Below, piece by piece: positions 15,540 to 24,541 of a stretch of 42,281 bases of DNA (its first letter is position 1; every line of letters starts with the position of its first letter). Origin of the DNA: an uncultured Monoglobus sp. (GTDB taxonomy: Bacteria; Bacillota; Clostridia; Monoglobales; Monoglobaceae); the NCBI GenBank assembly GCA_947630505.1, contig CANRHV010000018.1, positions 1-42,281 of the forward strand, written 5' to 3'. The translations under genes were made by a program, and so were the position numbers. The notes under the pieces are model-generated. The model was not told the origin of the DNA. It made no database searches and saw only the letters and a program-made list of their open reading frames with translations.

Positions 15540-15892
15540 TGCAATATCTGAACGCATTCTGGGTGGGCGGACTTATATGCGCCATCGCCCAGATACTGAT
15601 CGACAAAACCAAATTGACCCCCGCGCGCATACTCGTGCTGTACGTGGTGATCGGCGCAGCGCTGGGCGGCATAGGGATATACGACAAGATAGTTGACTAC
15701 GCGGGAGCGGGCGCGACCGTGCCGCTTATCGGATTCGGCAACGTGCTTGCAAACGGCGTAAAAGAGGCTGTCGACTCGGAAGGCCTGCTCGGCGTGATCA
15801 CCGGCGGAGCCTCGGCCGCCGCCGGAGGCATCTCCGCCGCCGTGTTCTTCGCCTTCCTGATCGCCCTGATCTTCAATCCCAAAGCCAAATAA
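15539..15892 (+). CDS. spoVAE: Stage V sporulation protein AE
   Basis: 117 residues, four membrane helices, the SpoVAEb-type third subunit of the minimal clostridial SpoVA set (AC-AD-AE). Motifs: N-A-F-W-V-G-G-L-I-C-A-I-A-Q, AGAGATVPLIGFGNVLANG, E-A-V-D-S-E-G-L-L-G. Last gene of the operon; a repeat-rich spacer follows. Confidence 0.94.
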   Translation: MQYLNAFWVGGLICAIAQILIDKTKLTPARILVLYVVIGAALGGIGIYDKIVDYAGAGATVPLIGFGNVLANGVKEAVDSEGLLGVITGGASAAAGGISAAVFFAFLIALIFNPKAK

Positions 15893-15898
15893 CTCGCC

Positions 15899-16010
15899 TT
15901 AAGCTCCCCTTCCTTTAGGATGGGGAGCTGTCAACATAGAGACCGGGAAATAGGAACTAGGCTCGCCCCTTGGGGAGAGCTGTCTGCGAAGCAGACTGAG
16001 AGGGGTAGTC
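15899..16010. repeat. Dispersed repeat cluster after spoVAE
   Basis: An AGCTCCCC/TGGGGAGCT hairpin (about 15902-15930), a 7-bp-unit tract TAGAGAC CGGGAAA TAGGAAC TAGG (15937-15961), then one palindromic unit GCTCGCCCCTTGGGGAGAG with the inner stem TCTGC-gaa-GCAGA and the end GACTGAGAGGGGT. The remaining 16011-16145 is AT-rich with no gene that I can support. Confidence 0.7.
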
Positions 16011-16145
16011 TAATTCCAACCTCCGCGCAGCGATTTGTGTTGAATAATGTTGAATAATATCGAAGAAATACCAAATTCATAATTTAAATGCTTTATTCGG
16101 CGAACAGAGTAAAATATTTTATTTTAAAAATTTTTCAAAAAAGCC

Positions 16146-16174
16146 TTGACAAACGTCTCTACTTGCTGTAGAAT
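16146..16174 (+). promoter_or_regulatory. Promoter of the blaI/blaR1-like operon
   Basis: TTGACA (16146-16151), 17-bp spacer, TAGAAT (16169-16174). Operator 1 covers the spacer and -10; operator 2 covers the transcription start. Confidence 0.85.
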
Positions 16175-16196
16175 ATATTTATCTACACAGTGTAGA
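16158..16196. promoter_or_regulatory. Two BlaI/MecI-type operators
   Basis: Two 15-bp inverted repeats, TCTACTTGCTGTAGA (16158-16172) and TCTACACAGTGTAGA (16182-16196), spaced 24 bp centre to centre (same face of the helix is not required by a simple count). They carry the TACA/TGTA-type half-sites of BlaI/MecI/CopY repressors and straddle the promoter of their own gene. Confidence 0.85.
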
Positions 16197-16216
16197 AATA
16201 GGAGGCGCAGAAAATT

Positions 16217-16570
16217 ATGAAGATTTCGGAATCTGAAATGGAGATCATGAAAATTATTTGGGACAAGGGTGAGACGGTGACGACCGCCTACATCCTCGAC
16301 AGTCTTAAAACGGAATGGAAACACACCACGGTGCTGACGTTTTTGAAGCGGCTGACCGACAAGGGCGTGCTGAAATGCGAGAGGCGCGGCAAGACCAACT
16401 TTTATTCGCCGCTGATCACCGAGAGCGAGTACAAAAACGCGCAGACGCGGGAGTTTATGAGCGAGCTTCATTCGGGCTCGGTCAAGAATTTCCTGACCGC
16501 GCTGTACGGAGAAAAACGACCCACAAAAGACGAGCTTGACGAGATAAAAGAATGGTTCGAGGGGGTGTAG
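16217..16570 (+). CDS. BlaI/MecI/CopY-family transcriptional repressor
   Basis: A 117-residue penicillinase-repressor family protein: winged helix (SESEMEIMKIIWDKGE, TAYILDSL, KHTTVLTFLKRLTDKGVLKCERRGKTNFYSPL) and a C-terminal dimerisation helix. Such repressors are cleaved when a BlaR1-type protease is activated. The next gene, 3 bases on, encodes that partner, and two operators lie upstream. Confidence 0.92.
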   Translation: MKISESEMEIMKIIWDKGETVTTAYILDSLKTEWKHTTVLTFLKRLTDKGVLKCERRGKTNFYSPLITESEYKNAQTREFMSELHSGSVKNFLTALYGEKRPTKDELDEIKEWFEGV

Positions 16571-16573
16571 CTT

Positions 16574-18232
16574 ATGGCTGCTTTGCTTCACAATATTCTG
16601 ATATGCACTGTCAGCGGAAGCATCATGTTCGGTCTGGGCACTCTGTTTAATTTAAGGTTCAGCAAGCGCAGCATGTCGCGATGGTATTACGGGATAATTA
16701 TTTTATCTCTCATCATGCTGCTTGTGCCGCTTGAGTTCGGCGGCTCGCTACCGAAGCTCATTAACGTCAGTTTGCCGGCGGAGACCGCGACGCCCGCTCC
16801 GATAAGCGGAGCCGCCGGAGGCGCGGCAAGATCGGGCCCTTCGCTCATTCAAATAATATTTACGGTCTGGACGATCGCGGCCTCTGCTCTGGCGGTTCGG
16901 AATATCGTGCTCTATATAAGGGCGAGCCGAACCATCGGGCGCATATCGCGGCCATGCGAGAATGCGGAGGCGCTGCGAATATGCGAAAAGCTGCGAAAAG
17001 AACTCGGGATACGCGGACGCGTTCGGGTCATGGTGAGCGCCGAGACGGCCTCTCCTCTGCTTTTCGGGATAATCAGACCCCGAATAATAATCCCCGACCG
17101 CGACTTTGACGCCGAGAGCTTAAGGCTGATATTCGCCCACGAGCTGACGCACCTCAGACACCGCGACCTTTTGGTAAAGCTGCTGGGAATAGCGGCGGGC
17201 TGCGTGCATTGGTTCAATCCGCTTATTTATCCGCTGCGAAGATCGCTGAACACGGTGTGCGAGCTGTGCTGCGACGAGTCGGTGCTCAAAAAACTCAGAC
17301 TTGCCGACAACAAGGACTACGGCAGGCTGATAATCTCGGTGGTCGAGGACGGCGGCGCGGGCTACGCGGCCTACTCCACCTCTATGGCGTCGGCCAAGAA
17401 CAGTATGAAAAAGCGGCTGTCGCGCATTGCGCGCTTTAAGGAGATAACGGGCGCGCTAAAGATGATAAGCGTTCTGACCGCCGCGGCTCTGGCGGTGTGC
17501 AGCATGACGGCGTTCGGCTTCACGCGGGCTGCGGAAGTCGTGCCCGAGGAGATCTCGTCGGTGTTCAGGCCAAGCGGCGGCGCGGTCGTCAGCAGATTTT
17601 CGGCGACCGCGCGCGAAACGCCCGCTCCGACTCCGACAGAAACGGCGGCGCCCGAACTCACCACGGACGAAACGGCGGACGAGACGCGGACCCCGAGCGA
17701 GCCCGAATACGCGGCAGACGACGAGCCTGTTTATGATTTGACAGACGAGAGCGCGGAGACTATATCCGAAGAAATTACAGAACCGCAATATGGCGAGACG
17801 GAGACAGGACCCGAGTATACCGAGCCGGTTCCGGTGCACGAGCCCGAAGTGCAGACCGTTGTTGTCACGCCCGCGGCCGTCACACCGCCTCCCGCGCCCA
17901 CCGAGGCTCCCAAAACTGCCGAGACCGTCAAAGTGCCGGGCGTGTCGTCTTACGTGATAAACCTTGAGTATGACGATTCGGGCAAAGCCGCGACGCCGAT
18001 ACTTGAGGCGGTAAGCACGACCAAGCTGAGCTTTAATATGACAAACATGATAAGCGGAGTTGAGATCTACGCGTGCGGAAAAAACGGCGAAAACGCGCGG
18101 AAGGTTTACGAAAGCGCGAACGGCTCCATAACGTCATTCACGCTGCCCGTGACCGAGGGCGAGTGCTGCTTCGCGGTGTTCACCGGCCACGACCGCGCCC
18201 CCGCCCAAACAAACACGTTGATCATCAATTGA
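16574..18232 (+). CDS. BlaR1/MecR1-like M56 metallopeptidase sensor with a non-penicillin-binding C-terminus
   Basis: 552 residues. Membrane helices near 8-30, 35-53, 93-112 and 300-320; zinc site HELTH (189-193) in FAHELTHLRHRD, followed by CELCCDESVLKKL with the third ligand Glu/Asp. After the last helix comes an outside stalk of about 130 residues rich in E, T, P (roughly 335-460), then a beta-rich C-terminal domain of about 90 residues. A penicillin-binding domain with S-x-x-K is absent, so the signal is unlikely to be a beta-lactam bound as in BlaR1. Inference: signal at the wall, protease activated, repressor cut. No beta-lactamase gene is nearby; the three SLH genes follow. Confidence 0.85.
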   Translation: MAALLHNILICTVSGSIMFGLGTLFNLRFSKRSMSRWYYGIIILSLIMLLVPLEFGGSLPKLINVSLPAETATPAPISGAAGGAARSGPSLIQIIFTVWTIAASALAVRNIVLYIRASRTIGRISRPCENAEALRICEKLRKELGIRGRVRVMVSAETASPLLFGIIRPRIIIPDRDFDAESLRLIFAHELTHLRHRDLLVKLLGIAAGCVHWFNPLIYPLRRSLNTVCELCCDESVLKKLRLADNKDYGRLIISVVEDGGAGYAAYSTSMASAKNSMKKRLSRIARFKEITGALKMISVLTAAALAVCSMTAFGFTRAAEVVPEEISSVFRPSGGAVVSRFSATARETPAPTPTETAAPELTTDETADETRTPSEPEYAADDEPVYDLTDESAETISEEITEPQYGETETGPEYTEPVPVHEPEVQTVVVTPAAVTPPPAPTEAPKTAETVKVPGVSSYVINLEYDDSGKAATPILEAVSTTKLSFNMTNMISGVEIYACGKNGENARKVYESANGSITSFTLPVTEGECCFAVFTGHDRAPAQTNTLIIN

Positions 18233-18282
18233 TCCGCGCGGCGTCGGCAGAGCCCGCAAACGGACGGATATTATCCGCCAGT

Positions 18283-18651
18283 CTGCCTCGCCCCTTGGGG
18301 AGAGGTGGATTTCCGCCAAAGGCGGAAAGACGGAGAGGGGTTAACATAGAGACTAGTAATTAGTAACTAGTAACTAGGAACCCCTCTCAGTCACCTACGG
18401 TGACAGCTCTCCCCAAGGGGCGAGCCAACCTTAAAGCGCGGGAAATACGCGAACGATTTTTGCCAAACTATCTCCGCGTATTCGCTATTCTCTAATTACT
18501 AATCACTACGTTGCCACCTCATCCGAGCGCCTTCGCACCTTCCCCTCAAGGGGAAGGCAAAAAAAGGCTTCCCCTTGAGGGAAAGCTGTCAAGCAGAGCT
18601 TGACTGATGAGGTGTTCTAATCACTATTCGCTAATATCTAATCACTACATT
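18283..18651. repeat. Mosaic repeat block between the sensor gene and SLH gene 1
   Basis: In order: palindrome type A (18288-18340, GCCCCTTGGGGAGAG), five 7-bp units TAGAGAC TAGTAAT TAGTAAC TAGTAAC TAGGAAC (18347-18381), type A inverted (about 18380-18427, inner stem GTCACC/GGTGAC), four to five units CTATTCT to CTACGTT (18485-18512), palindrome type B (18515-18614, CACCTCATC ... GATGAGGTG), and five units CTAATCA to CTACATT (18617-18651). The last unit touches the AGGAGG of the SLH gene. No gene is seen in this 430-base gap. Confidence 0.85.
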
Positions 18652-18666
18652 AGGAGGATGTTTTAT

Positions 18667-20367
18667 ATGAAAAATTACACTATATTTAGATTATTATTTT
18701 TATTGTTAATCACATTCAGCATTTCACTTTGCTGTTTGGCGGTATCGGCGGCGGAGACGCCGGTCACGGGAGACATGCTCAAGCAAATGGCGGAAAGCCG
18801 AAAACTGAGCGCAAACCCCGACGCTGATCGGATACTGAACACCGATCACATCGAGCAAAATCCGGACCTGAGCCTCAATGCGTCAAACGCCGAGCCCAAA
18901 AAAATCGGCGATTATATTGATCCCGACAAGGCCTTTTGTATGTATTTAAGGCCCGCGCAGGGTCTCACGCGGTATTTCAGAGAAGGCGCGGGGAGCGCCG
19001 AATCGTTCGCCGAGGCGTTTGAGCTGTTCAAAAATTCCGAATACTGCGATACGGAATACTGGCAGCCGGTCGAACCGTTTTATGACGCGAACGGGGAGCT
19101 TATGAACGCGCGTTGCGTTCAGGCGCAGTACGATCTGGGCAGGCTCAATAATGTTACGCTCGGGACCGCGGCCGACTTTTGGTTCGAGGACAAGTACTAC
19201 GACTTGGCGGCTGAGGCCGTAAACAAGAGCGGCATAAGCCGAATCGACGCGGTATACACCTTCGGAAGCGAGATCGCTCCGGACACCGACAAGGGCAGCT
19301 TTGTTATGCCCTGCGAGACCGTGAAGGACGGCTGCGCGGAGTATGCCGGATACGGCGAAAGGTCGCTTGAGGGCGGAGCGCTGTATACCGCTTTGGAGTA
19401 CGACAGCTTTTACAGTCTTATGTCGCAATATGCGGCGGTCGCCTCGGAGCTTTTCGAAAATCGCGTGAGAGAGGCGATAGGCGGCACAATGATATCGCAG
19501 GCGGAAATGGAAACGACGGCGCAAAGGCCGCCCGAGGACAGCGACAGCTTTTCGGAATATATCGGCACCGAGCCGCGCTACGCCGACATAACAAAGGCGC
19601 AGGCGGCGGTGACAAATCAGCTAAGCGACCTCGGCGTTATTACCGGAGAGGGCGGCATGTTCTATCCCGACAAAACCGTGACGCGGGCGGAGATCGCGGC
19701 TATGCTGTGCAGGCTGTTTGATATAGGGCTGGCCGAGGCAAGCGGATTTTCGGATGTTCCGAGCGGTCATTGGGCGGCGGGATATATAGGCGCTCTGGCC
19801 CAAAAGGGCGTGATAAGCGGACTCGGGAACGGCGTTTTCGGGCCCGACGAGGCTGTGACCTGCGAGCAGGCGGCAAAAATGATCGAAAACCTGCTTGGCT
19901 ACACCGACCATGCCGCGCTTACATACGGCGGCTATCCGCAGGGCAATGTCGTGATCGCCGCAATGCTGGGTCTGACCGACGATCTGGGCAATTTTGATTC
20001 GGGAGATCCGCTTTCCCGTATCGGCGCCGCGTGCATGTTGAGCCGCGCGCTTGACACCCACATACTCACCGAAAGCTATTATTTCGCAAGCCCCTCTTTA
20101 GGTTTCGGCTCGGCGGCCATGGCGGACGGGACCCTCGCCCAATACAGAGACGGCGCGGAGCTCAAGGGCGTTTACCACACCGGCGAAGCGGAGCGGGAGG
20201 CCTACGACGAGGCTGCGGCCGAGGAGCTTGATGAAAAATGCGGCGATATATTCCGCGAGTACCGCGATATCACGGGCAACGGCCCCGCGTCGGGCAAGCC
20301 GGGATTCGGCATCAGAAACATTTCCGCCCCGAGCAAGTCCAATCCCATCCCCAGAATAACAACGTAG
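18667..20367 (+). CDS. Secreted SLH-domain surface protein, paralogue 1
   Basis: 566 residues from ATG 18667 (AGGAGG 9 bases upstream). Signal peptide 1-29 ending V-S-A-A. An N-terminal domain of about 270 residues, shared with the next two genes and unknown to me, begins with a T-G-D-M-L-K-Q-M-A-E-S-R helix. SLH repeats follow: YADITKAQAAVTNQLSDLGV with TVTRAEIAAMLCRLF; FSDVPSGHWAAGYIGALAQK with TCEQAAKMIENLLGY; a degenerate third with SRIGAACMLSRALD. After the SLH block comes a charged helix and the tail NPIPRITT. SLH domains bind pyruvylated wall polymers, so it should sit on the cell surface. The stop TAG is the first unit of a repeat tract. Confidence 0.88.
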   Translation: MKNYTIFRLLFLLLITFSISLCCLAVSAAETPVTGDMLKQMAESRKLSANPDADRILNTDHIEQNPDLSLNASNAEPKKIGDYIDPDKAFCMYLRPAQGLTRYFREGAGSAESFAEAFELFKNSEYCDTEYWQPVEPFYDANGELMNARCVQAQYDLGRLNNVTLGTAADFWFEDKYYDLAAEAVNKSGISRIDAVYTFGSEIAPDTDKGSFVMPCETVKDGCAEYAGYGERSLEGGALYTALEYDSFYSLMSQYAAVASELFENRVREAIGGTMISQAEMETTAQRPPEDSDSFSEYIGTEPRYADITKAQAAVTNQLSDLGVITGEGGMFYPDKTVTRAEIAAMLCRLFDIGLAEASGFSDVPSGHWAAGYIGALAQKGVISGLGNGVFGPDEAVTCEQAAKMIENLLGYTDHAALTYGGYPQGNVVIAAMLGLTDDLGNFDSGDPLSRIGAACMLSRALDTHILTESYYFASPSLGFGSAAMADGTLAQYRDGAELKGVYHTGEAEREAYDEAAAEELDEKCGDIFREYRDITGNGPASGKPGFGIRNISAPSKSNPIPRITT

Positions 20368-20687
20368 GGACTAGGAGATAGAGACTAGGACCTAGGTTCC
20401 CACCTCCGTCTGCGGCAAGCCGCAGCCATCTCCTCCCCGGCGTCCCCTACGACCATAGTGCGCAAAATGCCGTAGGGGCGAACGACCCCGGCCGCCCGCC
20501 TGCCTCGCCCCTTGGGGAGAGGTGGATTTCCGCCAACGGCGGAAAGACGGAGAGGGGTTTACCATGCGGCTCGGAATACAAACCCCTCTCAGTCTGCGGA
20601 CAAGCCGCAGCCAGCTCTCCCCAAGGGGCGAGCCTAATGTTTGCCGCCCGTCCTATTCGCTATTCGCTAATCGCTAATCACTATGTT
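20365..20687. repeat. Mosaic repeat block between SLH genes 1 and 2
   Basis: Five units TAGGGAC TAGGAGA TAGAGAC TAGGACC TAGGTTC (20365-20399) start with the stop codon of gene 1. Then a partial palindrome with CTGCGGCAAGCCGCAG, a separate hairpin CCCCTACG ... CGTAGGGG (about 20444-20479), type A in both orientations (about 20511-20560 and 20582-20634), and five units CTATTCG to CTATGTT (20653-20687) that run into the GGAGG of gene 2. No gene is seen. Confidence 0.85.
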
Positions 20688-20702
20688 GGAGGAATGATAT
20701 AT

Positions 20703-22463
20703 ATGAAAAAACTAAAAAAATTATTATCGGCAATTTTATCCGCAGCGGTGGCATTGACCGCGGTTTCGGGGCTTACTGCCTCGGCCGAGGGAAACATCAC
20801 CGGCGCGCAGCTCAGGGAGCTGGCGGAGAGCCGCATGCTCATCGACAGGCCCGACGCGAAGCAGGTACTTGACTGCGAGTATAACGAAATGCAACACTCA
20901 TTCACGCTTGAGGACTTAGACAAGATGGACCCGATTACGCGCGAATATGTCTATGACATCACCGAGGAGCCTCTCGCGCCCTTGAGGTTGGGCGATGTGC
21001 CGGGCATCGAGACGGCGTTCGGCTGCGGCCCGTCGGCGGAGGTCATTGCCGAGGGGCTCGCGTCCGGCAAGAGCTTTGACGAGATCATGAGCGAACATGA
21101 TAATCTGTACTATATCGTCACCGACGAAAAATGTTACGAGCTGTTTGATCCGCCCGAAGGCCCGTATACCGGCGCGCTCACCAAAGTGATAGACGTCAAT
21201 TATTACGCACCCGACAAAAACGGAGAACTCCGCGAAGCCGATAGTTCCGAAAGCAGCCTTCGGGTAAACTGCCACGACGCCGGCCTTTTTGACTTCAGGA
21301 ACGCGTATGACAGAATAGCCGACGCCTTGAACGACGCGGGCTGCAAGTCGATCGACGGGGCTTGTATCGAGCCCTCTATGGGAATAAGCGTTTCTGCCGA
21401 CATCGGCTGTCTGTATGTGCCCGTTCGGGATGTGAGCGGAAAAGAGGCCGAGTATTTAGGCGAAAACATCGGAAGCCTCAACGCTTTTGAGGCGTATAAA
21501 ATAGACGACTATGTAAAATTCATGGAGCTGCGCGACGAGGCGGCCGCGAAAGCGTCCGCGCTGCTCGGCGAGAAGCTGCGCGCAAAAATGCCCGGCTCGC
21601 TTGACACCGAAAGTTATAAACTAAATGCGACGTTCGGCGAGGCGACCGACTGCTTCTCGCAATATATCGGCACCGAGCCAAAGTATTCCGACATAACCGA
21701 CGGACAGGCGGCGGTCACCAATCAGCTGACCGATATGGGGATCGTCAACGGCGCGGACGGAATGTTTTATCCCGACAGCAACGTGACACGAGCGGAGAAC
21801 GCGGCGATGATATGCAGACTGCTGAAAATCGAGCCGAGCATAACAGACAGATTCGCCGACGTTCCCGATGACTATTGGGCGGCGGGATATATCGGCGCGC
21901 TTTCCGAACAAGGTCTGATCGACGGCACGAGTAACTCGCAGTTCTCACCCGAGGAAAGCGTGACATACGAGCAGGCGCTGAAAATCATTATAACCATGCT
22001 GGGCTACGCGGGAAACCAAACCGACTATTATGGCGGGTTCCCGACCGGATTTATAAAGCTCGGCCTCGATCTGGGCCTGATAGACGACTGCGGCAGCTTT
22101 GACTCGGGAACGCCCGTATCCAGGATACGCTTCGCCTGCATGATAAGCCGCGCGCTGGACACAAGGCTTTCAACAACGACTGTCGGGATCGGCGGCATGG
22201 GCGCCCAGATCTACGAGATAGCGGACGCCACGCTGTACGGATATTTAAACGGCGCCGAGCTGTGCGGCTCTCTGCTGCGCGGCAAAGTCGAAAAAGAAGC
22301 GTTTAAAGAGCAAAAATCAGCCGAGTACGCCGAAAAATGCGGCGATATCATCGACGAGTATAAAGAGATCACACAGTCAAACACCACGCTTGTCAAAGAG
22401 ATAAACGGGATCTACGTCGCGCCCCTGATTAAGAGCAACCCGATACCGAGGATAACAACGTAG
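20703..22463 (+). CDS. Secreted SLH-domain surface protein, paralogue 2
   Basis: 586 residues from ATG 20703 (GGAGG 10 bases upstream; the frame is open further upstream but that part is repeat DNA). Signal peptide MKKLKKLLSAILSAAVALTA to S-A-E (about 1-26). The unknown N-terminal domain starts ITGAQLRELAESRML. SLH block: YSDITDGQAAVTNQLTDMGI / NVTRAENAAMICRLL, FADVPDDYWAAGYIGALSEQ / TYEQALKIIITMLGY, and a weak third with SRIRFACMISRALD. The C-terminal helix and tail SNPIPRITT match paralogue 1. The stop TAG again lies inside a repeat tract. Confidence 0.88.
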   Translation: MKKLKKLLSAILSAAVALTAVSGLTASAEGNITGAQLRELAESRMLIDRPDAKQVLDCEYNEMQHSFTLEDLDKMDPITREYVYDITEEPLAPLRLGDVPGIETAFGCGPSAEVIAEGLASGKSFDEIMSEHDNLYYIVTDEKCYELFDPPEGPYTGALTKVIDVNYYAPDKNGELREADSSESSLRVNCHDAGLFDFRNAYDRIADALNDAGCKSIDGACIEPSMGISVSADIGCLYVPVRDVSGKEAEYLGENIGSLNAFEAYKIDDYVKFMELRDEAAAKASALLGEKLRAKMPGSLDTESYKLNATFGEATDCFSQYIGTEPKYSDITDGQAAVTNQLTDMGIVNGADGMFYPDSNVTRAENAAMICRLLKIEPSITDRFADVPDDYWAAGYIGALSEQGLIDGTSNSQFSPEESVTYEQALKIIITMLGYAGNQTDYYGGFPTGFIKLGLDLGLIDDCGSFDSGTPVSRIRFACMISRALDTRLSTTTVGIGGMGAQIYEIADATLYGYLNGAELCGSLLRGKVEKEAFKEQKSAEYAEKCGDIIDEYKEITQSNTTLVKEINGIYVAPLIKSNPIPRITT

Positions 22464-22791
22464 GGACTAGGGAATAGAGACTAGGAACTAGGTTCCCCTC
22501 TCAGTCGCCTTCGGCGACAGCATTAAGGAAGCTCTTGGTCAAAATTGCAAGCAATTTTGAAAGATAGCTTTGAACCCGCAAGCAAGCTTGCTGATTATCC
22601 CCAAGGGGCGAGCCTAGTCCCTAGATCCTATTTCCTAGTCCCTACGTTGCCACCTCATCCGAGCGCCTTCGGCGCCCACCTTCCCCTCAAGGGGAAGGCA
22701 ATAGAGGCTTCCCCTTAAGGGGAAGCTGTCAAGCGGAGCTTGACTGATGAGGTGTTCTAATCACTATTCGCTAATTTCTAATCACTATGTT
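22461..22791. repeat. Mosaic repeat block between SLH genes 2 and 3
   Basis: Five units TAGGGAC TAGGGAA TAGAGAC TAGGAAC TAGGTTC (22461-22495) beginning at the stop of gene 2; a type A element (about 22491-22613) whose stem-loop is expanded by nested hairpins (AAAATTGC/GCAATTTT; GCAAGC/GCTTGC); five units CTAGTCC to CTACGTT (22614-22648); type B (22651-22754); five units CTAATCA to CTATGTT (22757-22791) touching the GGAGG of gene 3. No gene is seen. Confidence 0.85.
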
Positions 22792-22806
22792 GGAGGAATT
22801 ATATAT

Positions 22807-24501
22807 ATGAAAAAACTAAAAAAACTATTATCGTTATTATTATCGGTTGCGATTACGTTTACCGTGGTTTCGGGGGTCACGGTCTCGGCGGCGGAGCGGG
22901 TGACCGCGAAGGATATAAAGGAGCTCGCCGAGGTCACTCTGCGCGAGGAGCCTGATTATAAAGCCATACTCGGCACGGCCTATATCCCCGAGGACGGGGA
23001 CATCACAAACACCGCGATTTACGGCGATGTTATCGATCCGAATTCCGCGTTTTTGGTTTACTCAAGCGCGGAGGCCTACACGCGGCTGATAGGAAACGGA
23101 GCCGACACGCTTGCGGAGGCGATCGAGCTCTGTGAAAACGGCGCGAACAGCGGCATCCGCTATGACAGCTCGGGCGACAGGTGCTACTATCAGCCTATGC
23201 CCGGCTACCCGAACTGCGCCGACTATCCGCAGCTCAGCGGCGAGGCGGCCTACAGGCTGCGAATAAGAGACGGAGAGCCCGTCGAGCTGGCGGCGCAGCC
23301 GCTCTACAACTTCGCGGCCGAATATCAGAAAGTCGCCGACGTCATGAACGAATACGGCTTGGAAAAGCCTGATGCGGTATATCTGTTTTCGGGGAGCGCG
23401 TCATTCGGAGGCCCGCTCAAATCGGCGTCATTCGGCATCTCGGTCAGCGGCGAGGAATACATTATCCCCGTCGGCCAAGACATTGAGGACAAGCAGGGCG
23501 ACTCGGGCCTTGAAGCCTATCGGCTCTATGACATGATTGACTATAACGCGTATTTTAACACCCACCGCGCGAGCGCCGAGAAAATACTCGAAAACGCTGA
23601 AAGCGAGCGCCTTGAGCGGCTGTCCGGGGTCCGCGCGCGCGAGGAGATCGAGGTGACGGCAAAAACAGTCGGCACAAACGACACCGACAGCTTTTCGAAA
23701 TACATCGGCACCGCGCCGAAATATTCCGACATAACCGCGGGTCAGGCGGCGGTGACGAACCAGCTGACCGAACTGGGCGTCATAAGCGGCTTTGACGGAA
23801 AGTTTTATCCGAACGACAATGTGACAAGAGCCGAGACCGCGGCCATGCTGTGCAGGCTGTTTGATATCAAAAGCGAGTCCGAGGGAACAGCCGCGTTTTC
23901 GGACGTGCCGCAGGATCACTGGGCGGCGGGCTGTATCGGCGCCCTCGCGCAAAAGGGCGTGATAAGCGGGCTCGGAAACGGCGCGTTCGGGCCGGAGCAA
24001 AGCGTGACCTATGAGCAGGTGTTCAAGATGATAGAGCAGCTTCTGGGCTACACCGGACAAATGCTCGTAAGCTGCGGCGGCACCTATCCCGAGGCCAACG
24101 TGCTGGCGGCCGTGAAACTGGATCTGACGAACGACCTTAAAAGCTATGACTCGGCCGACCCGATAACAAGGATCGAGCTGGCCTGCGTGCTGAGCCGCGC
24201 GCTCGACGCTCACACCGCGACCGTTGAAGTGTATATCGAAAACCTGACCGAGGGAGTTTATTACTACACCGACGCGACCCTGAGCGACATTAAATGCGGC
24301 GCGGAACCCGCCGGAAAGCTGTGCGAAAGCGACGACGAGTTTTGGGAGTACACCCGGGCGCTTAAGTCGGAATACGCCGAAAAGACGCAGGATATCATCG
24401 ACGCGGCGGTGTCGCGGACCGGCGGCATGGGCATTGATTTGGGCGGCGGCATAACGATACGCGCCAACCCCAAAGCCGATATCCCCAGGATCACAAGCTG
24501 A
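22807..24501 (+). CDS. Secreted SLH-domain surface protein, paralogue 3
   Basis: 564 residues from ATG 22807 (GGAGG upstream). Signal peptide MKKLKKLLSLLLSVAITFTV to V-S-A-A. Same plan: unknown N-terminal domain (about 27-295), SLH repeats YSDITAGQAAVTNQLTELGV / NVTRAETAAMLCRLF, FSDVPQDHWAAGCIGALAQK / TYEQVFKMIEQLLGY, third with TRIELACVLSRALD, charged helix, tail ADIPRITS. Unlike the first two, its stop is TGA and no 7-bp tract follows, so it marks the end of the cassette row. The three genes may be separately or jointly transcribed; no consensus promoter was found in the spacers. Confidence 0.88.
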   Translation: MKKLKKLLSLLLSVAITFTVVSGVTVSAAERVTAKDIKELAEVTLREEPDYKAILGTAYIPEDGDITNTAIYGDVIDPNSAFLVYSSAEAYTRLIGNGADTLAEAIELCENGANSGIRYDSSGDRCYYQPMPGYPNCADYPQLSGEAAYRLRIRDGEPVELAAQPLYNFAAEYQKVADVMNEYGLEKPDAVYLFSGSASFGGPLKSASFGISVSGEEYIIPVGQDIEDKQGDSGLEAYRLYDMIDYNAYFNTHRASAEKILENAESERLERLSGVRAREEIEVTAKTVGTNDTDSFSKYIGTAPKYSDITAGQAAVTNQLTELGVISGFDGKFYPNDNVTRAETAAMLCRLFDIKSESEGTAAFSDVPQDHWAAGCIGALAQKGVISGLGNGAFGPEQSVTYEQVFKMIEQLLGYTGQMLVSCGGTYPEANVLAAVKLDLTNDLKSYDSADPITRIELACVLSRALDAHTATVEVYIENLTEGVYYYTDATLSDIKCGAEPAGKLCESDDEFWEYTRALKSEYAEKTQDIIDAAVSRTGGMGIDLGGGITIRANPKADIPRITS

Positions 24502-24541
24502 AAGATCCGCTTATTAGATAAACATTGATTTAATAAAAGTC

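Noticed and set aside
16574-18232. Beta-lactam sensor BlaR1
   Set aside because: The C-terminus lacks a penicillin-binding domain and no beta-lactamase gene is nearby; only the protease and repressor parts match.
18607-18666. Upstream extension of the SLH gene 1 start (and the equivalent extensions of genes 2 and 3)
   Set aside because: The added codons are translated repeat DNA; the SD is just before the inner ATG, which begins a proper signal peptide.
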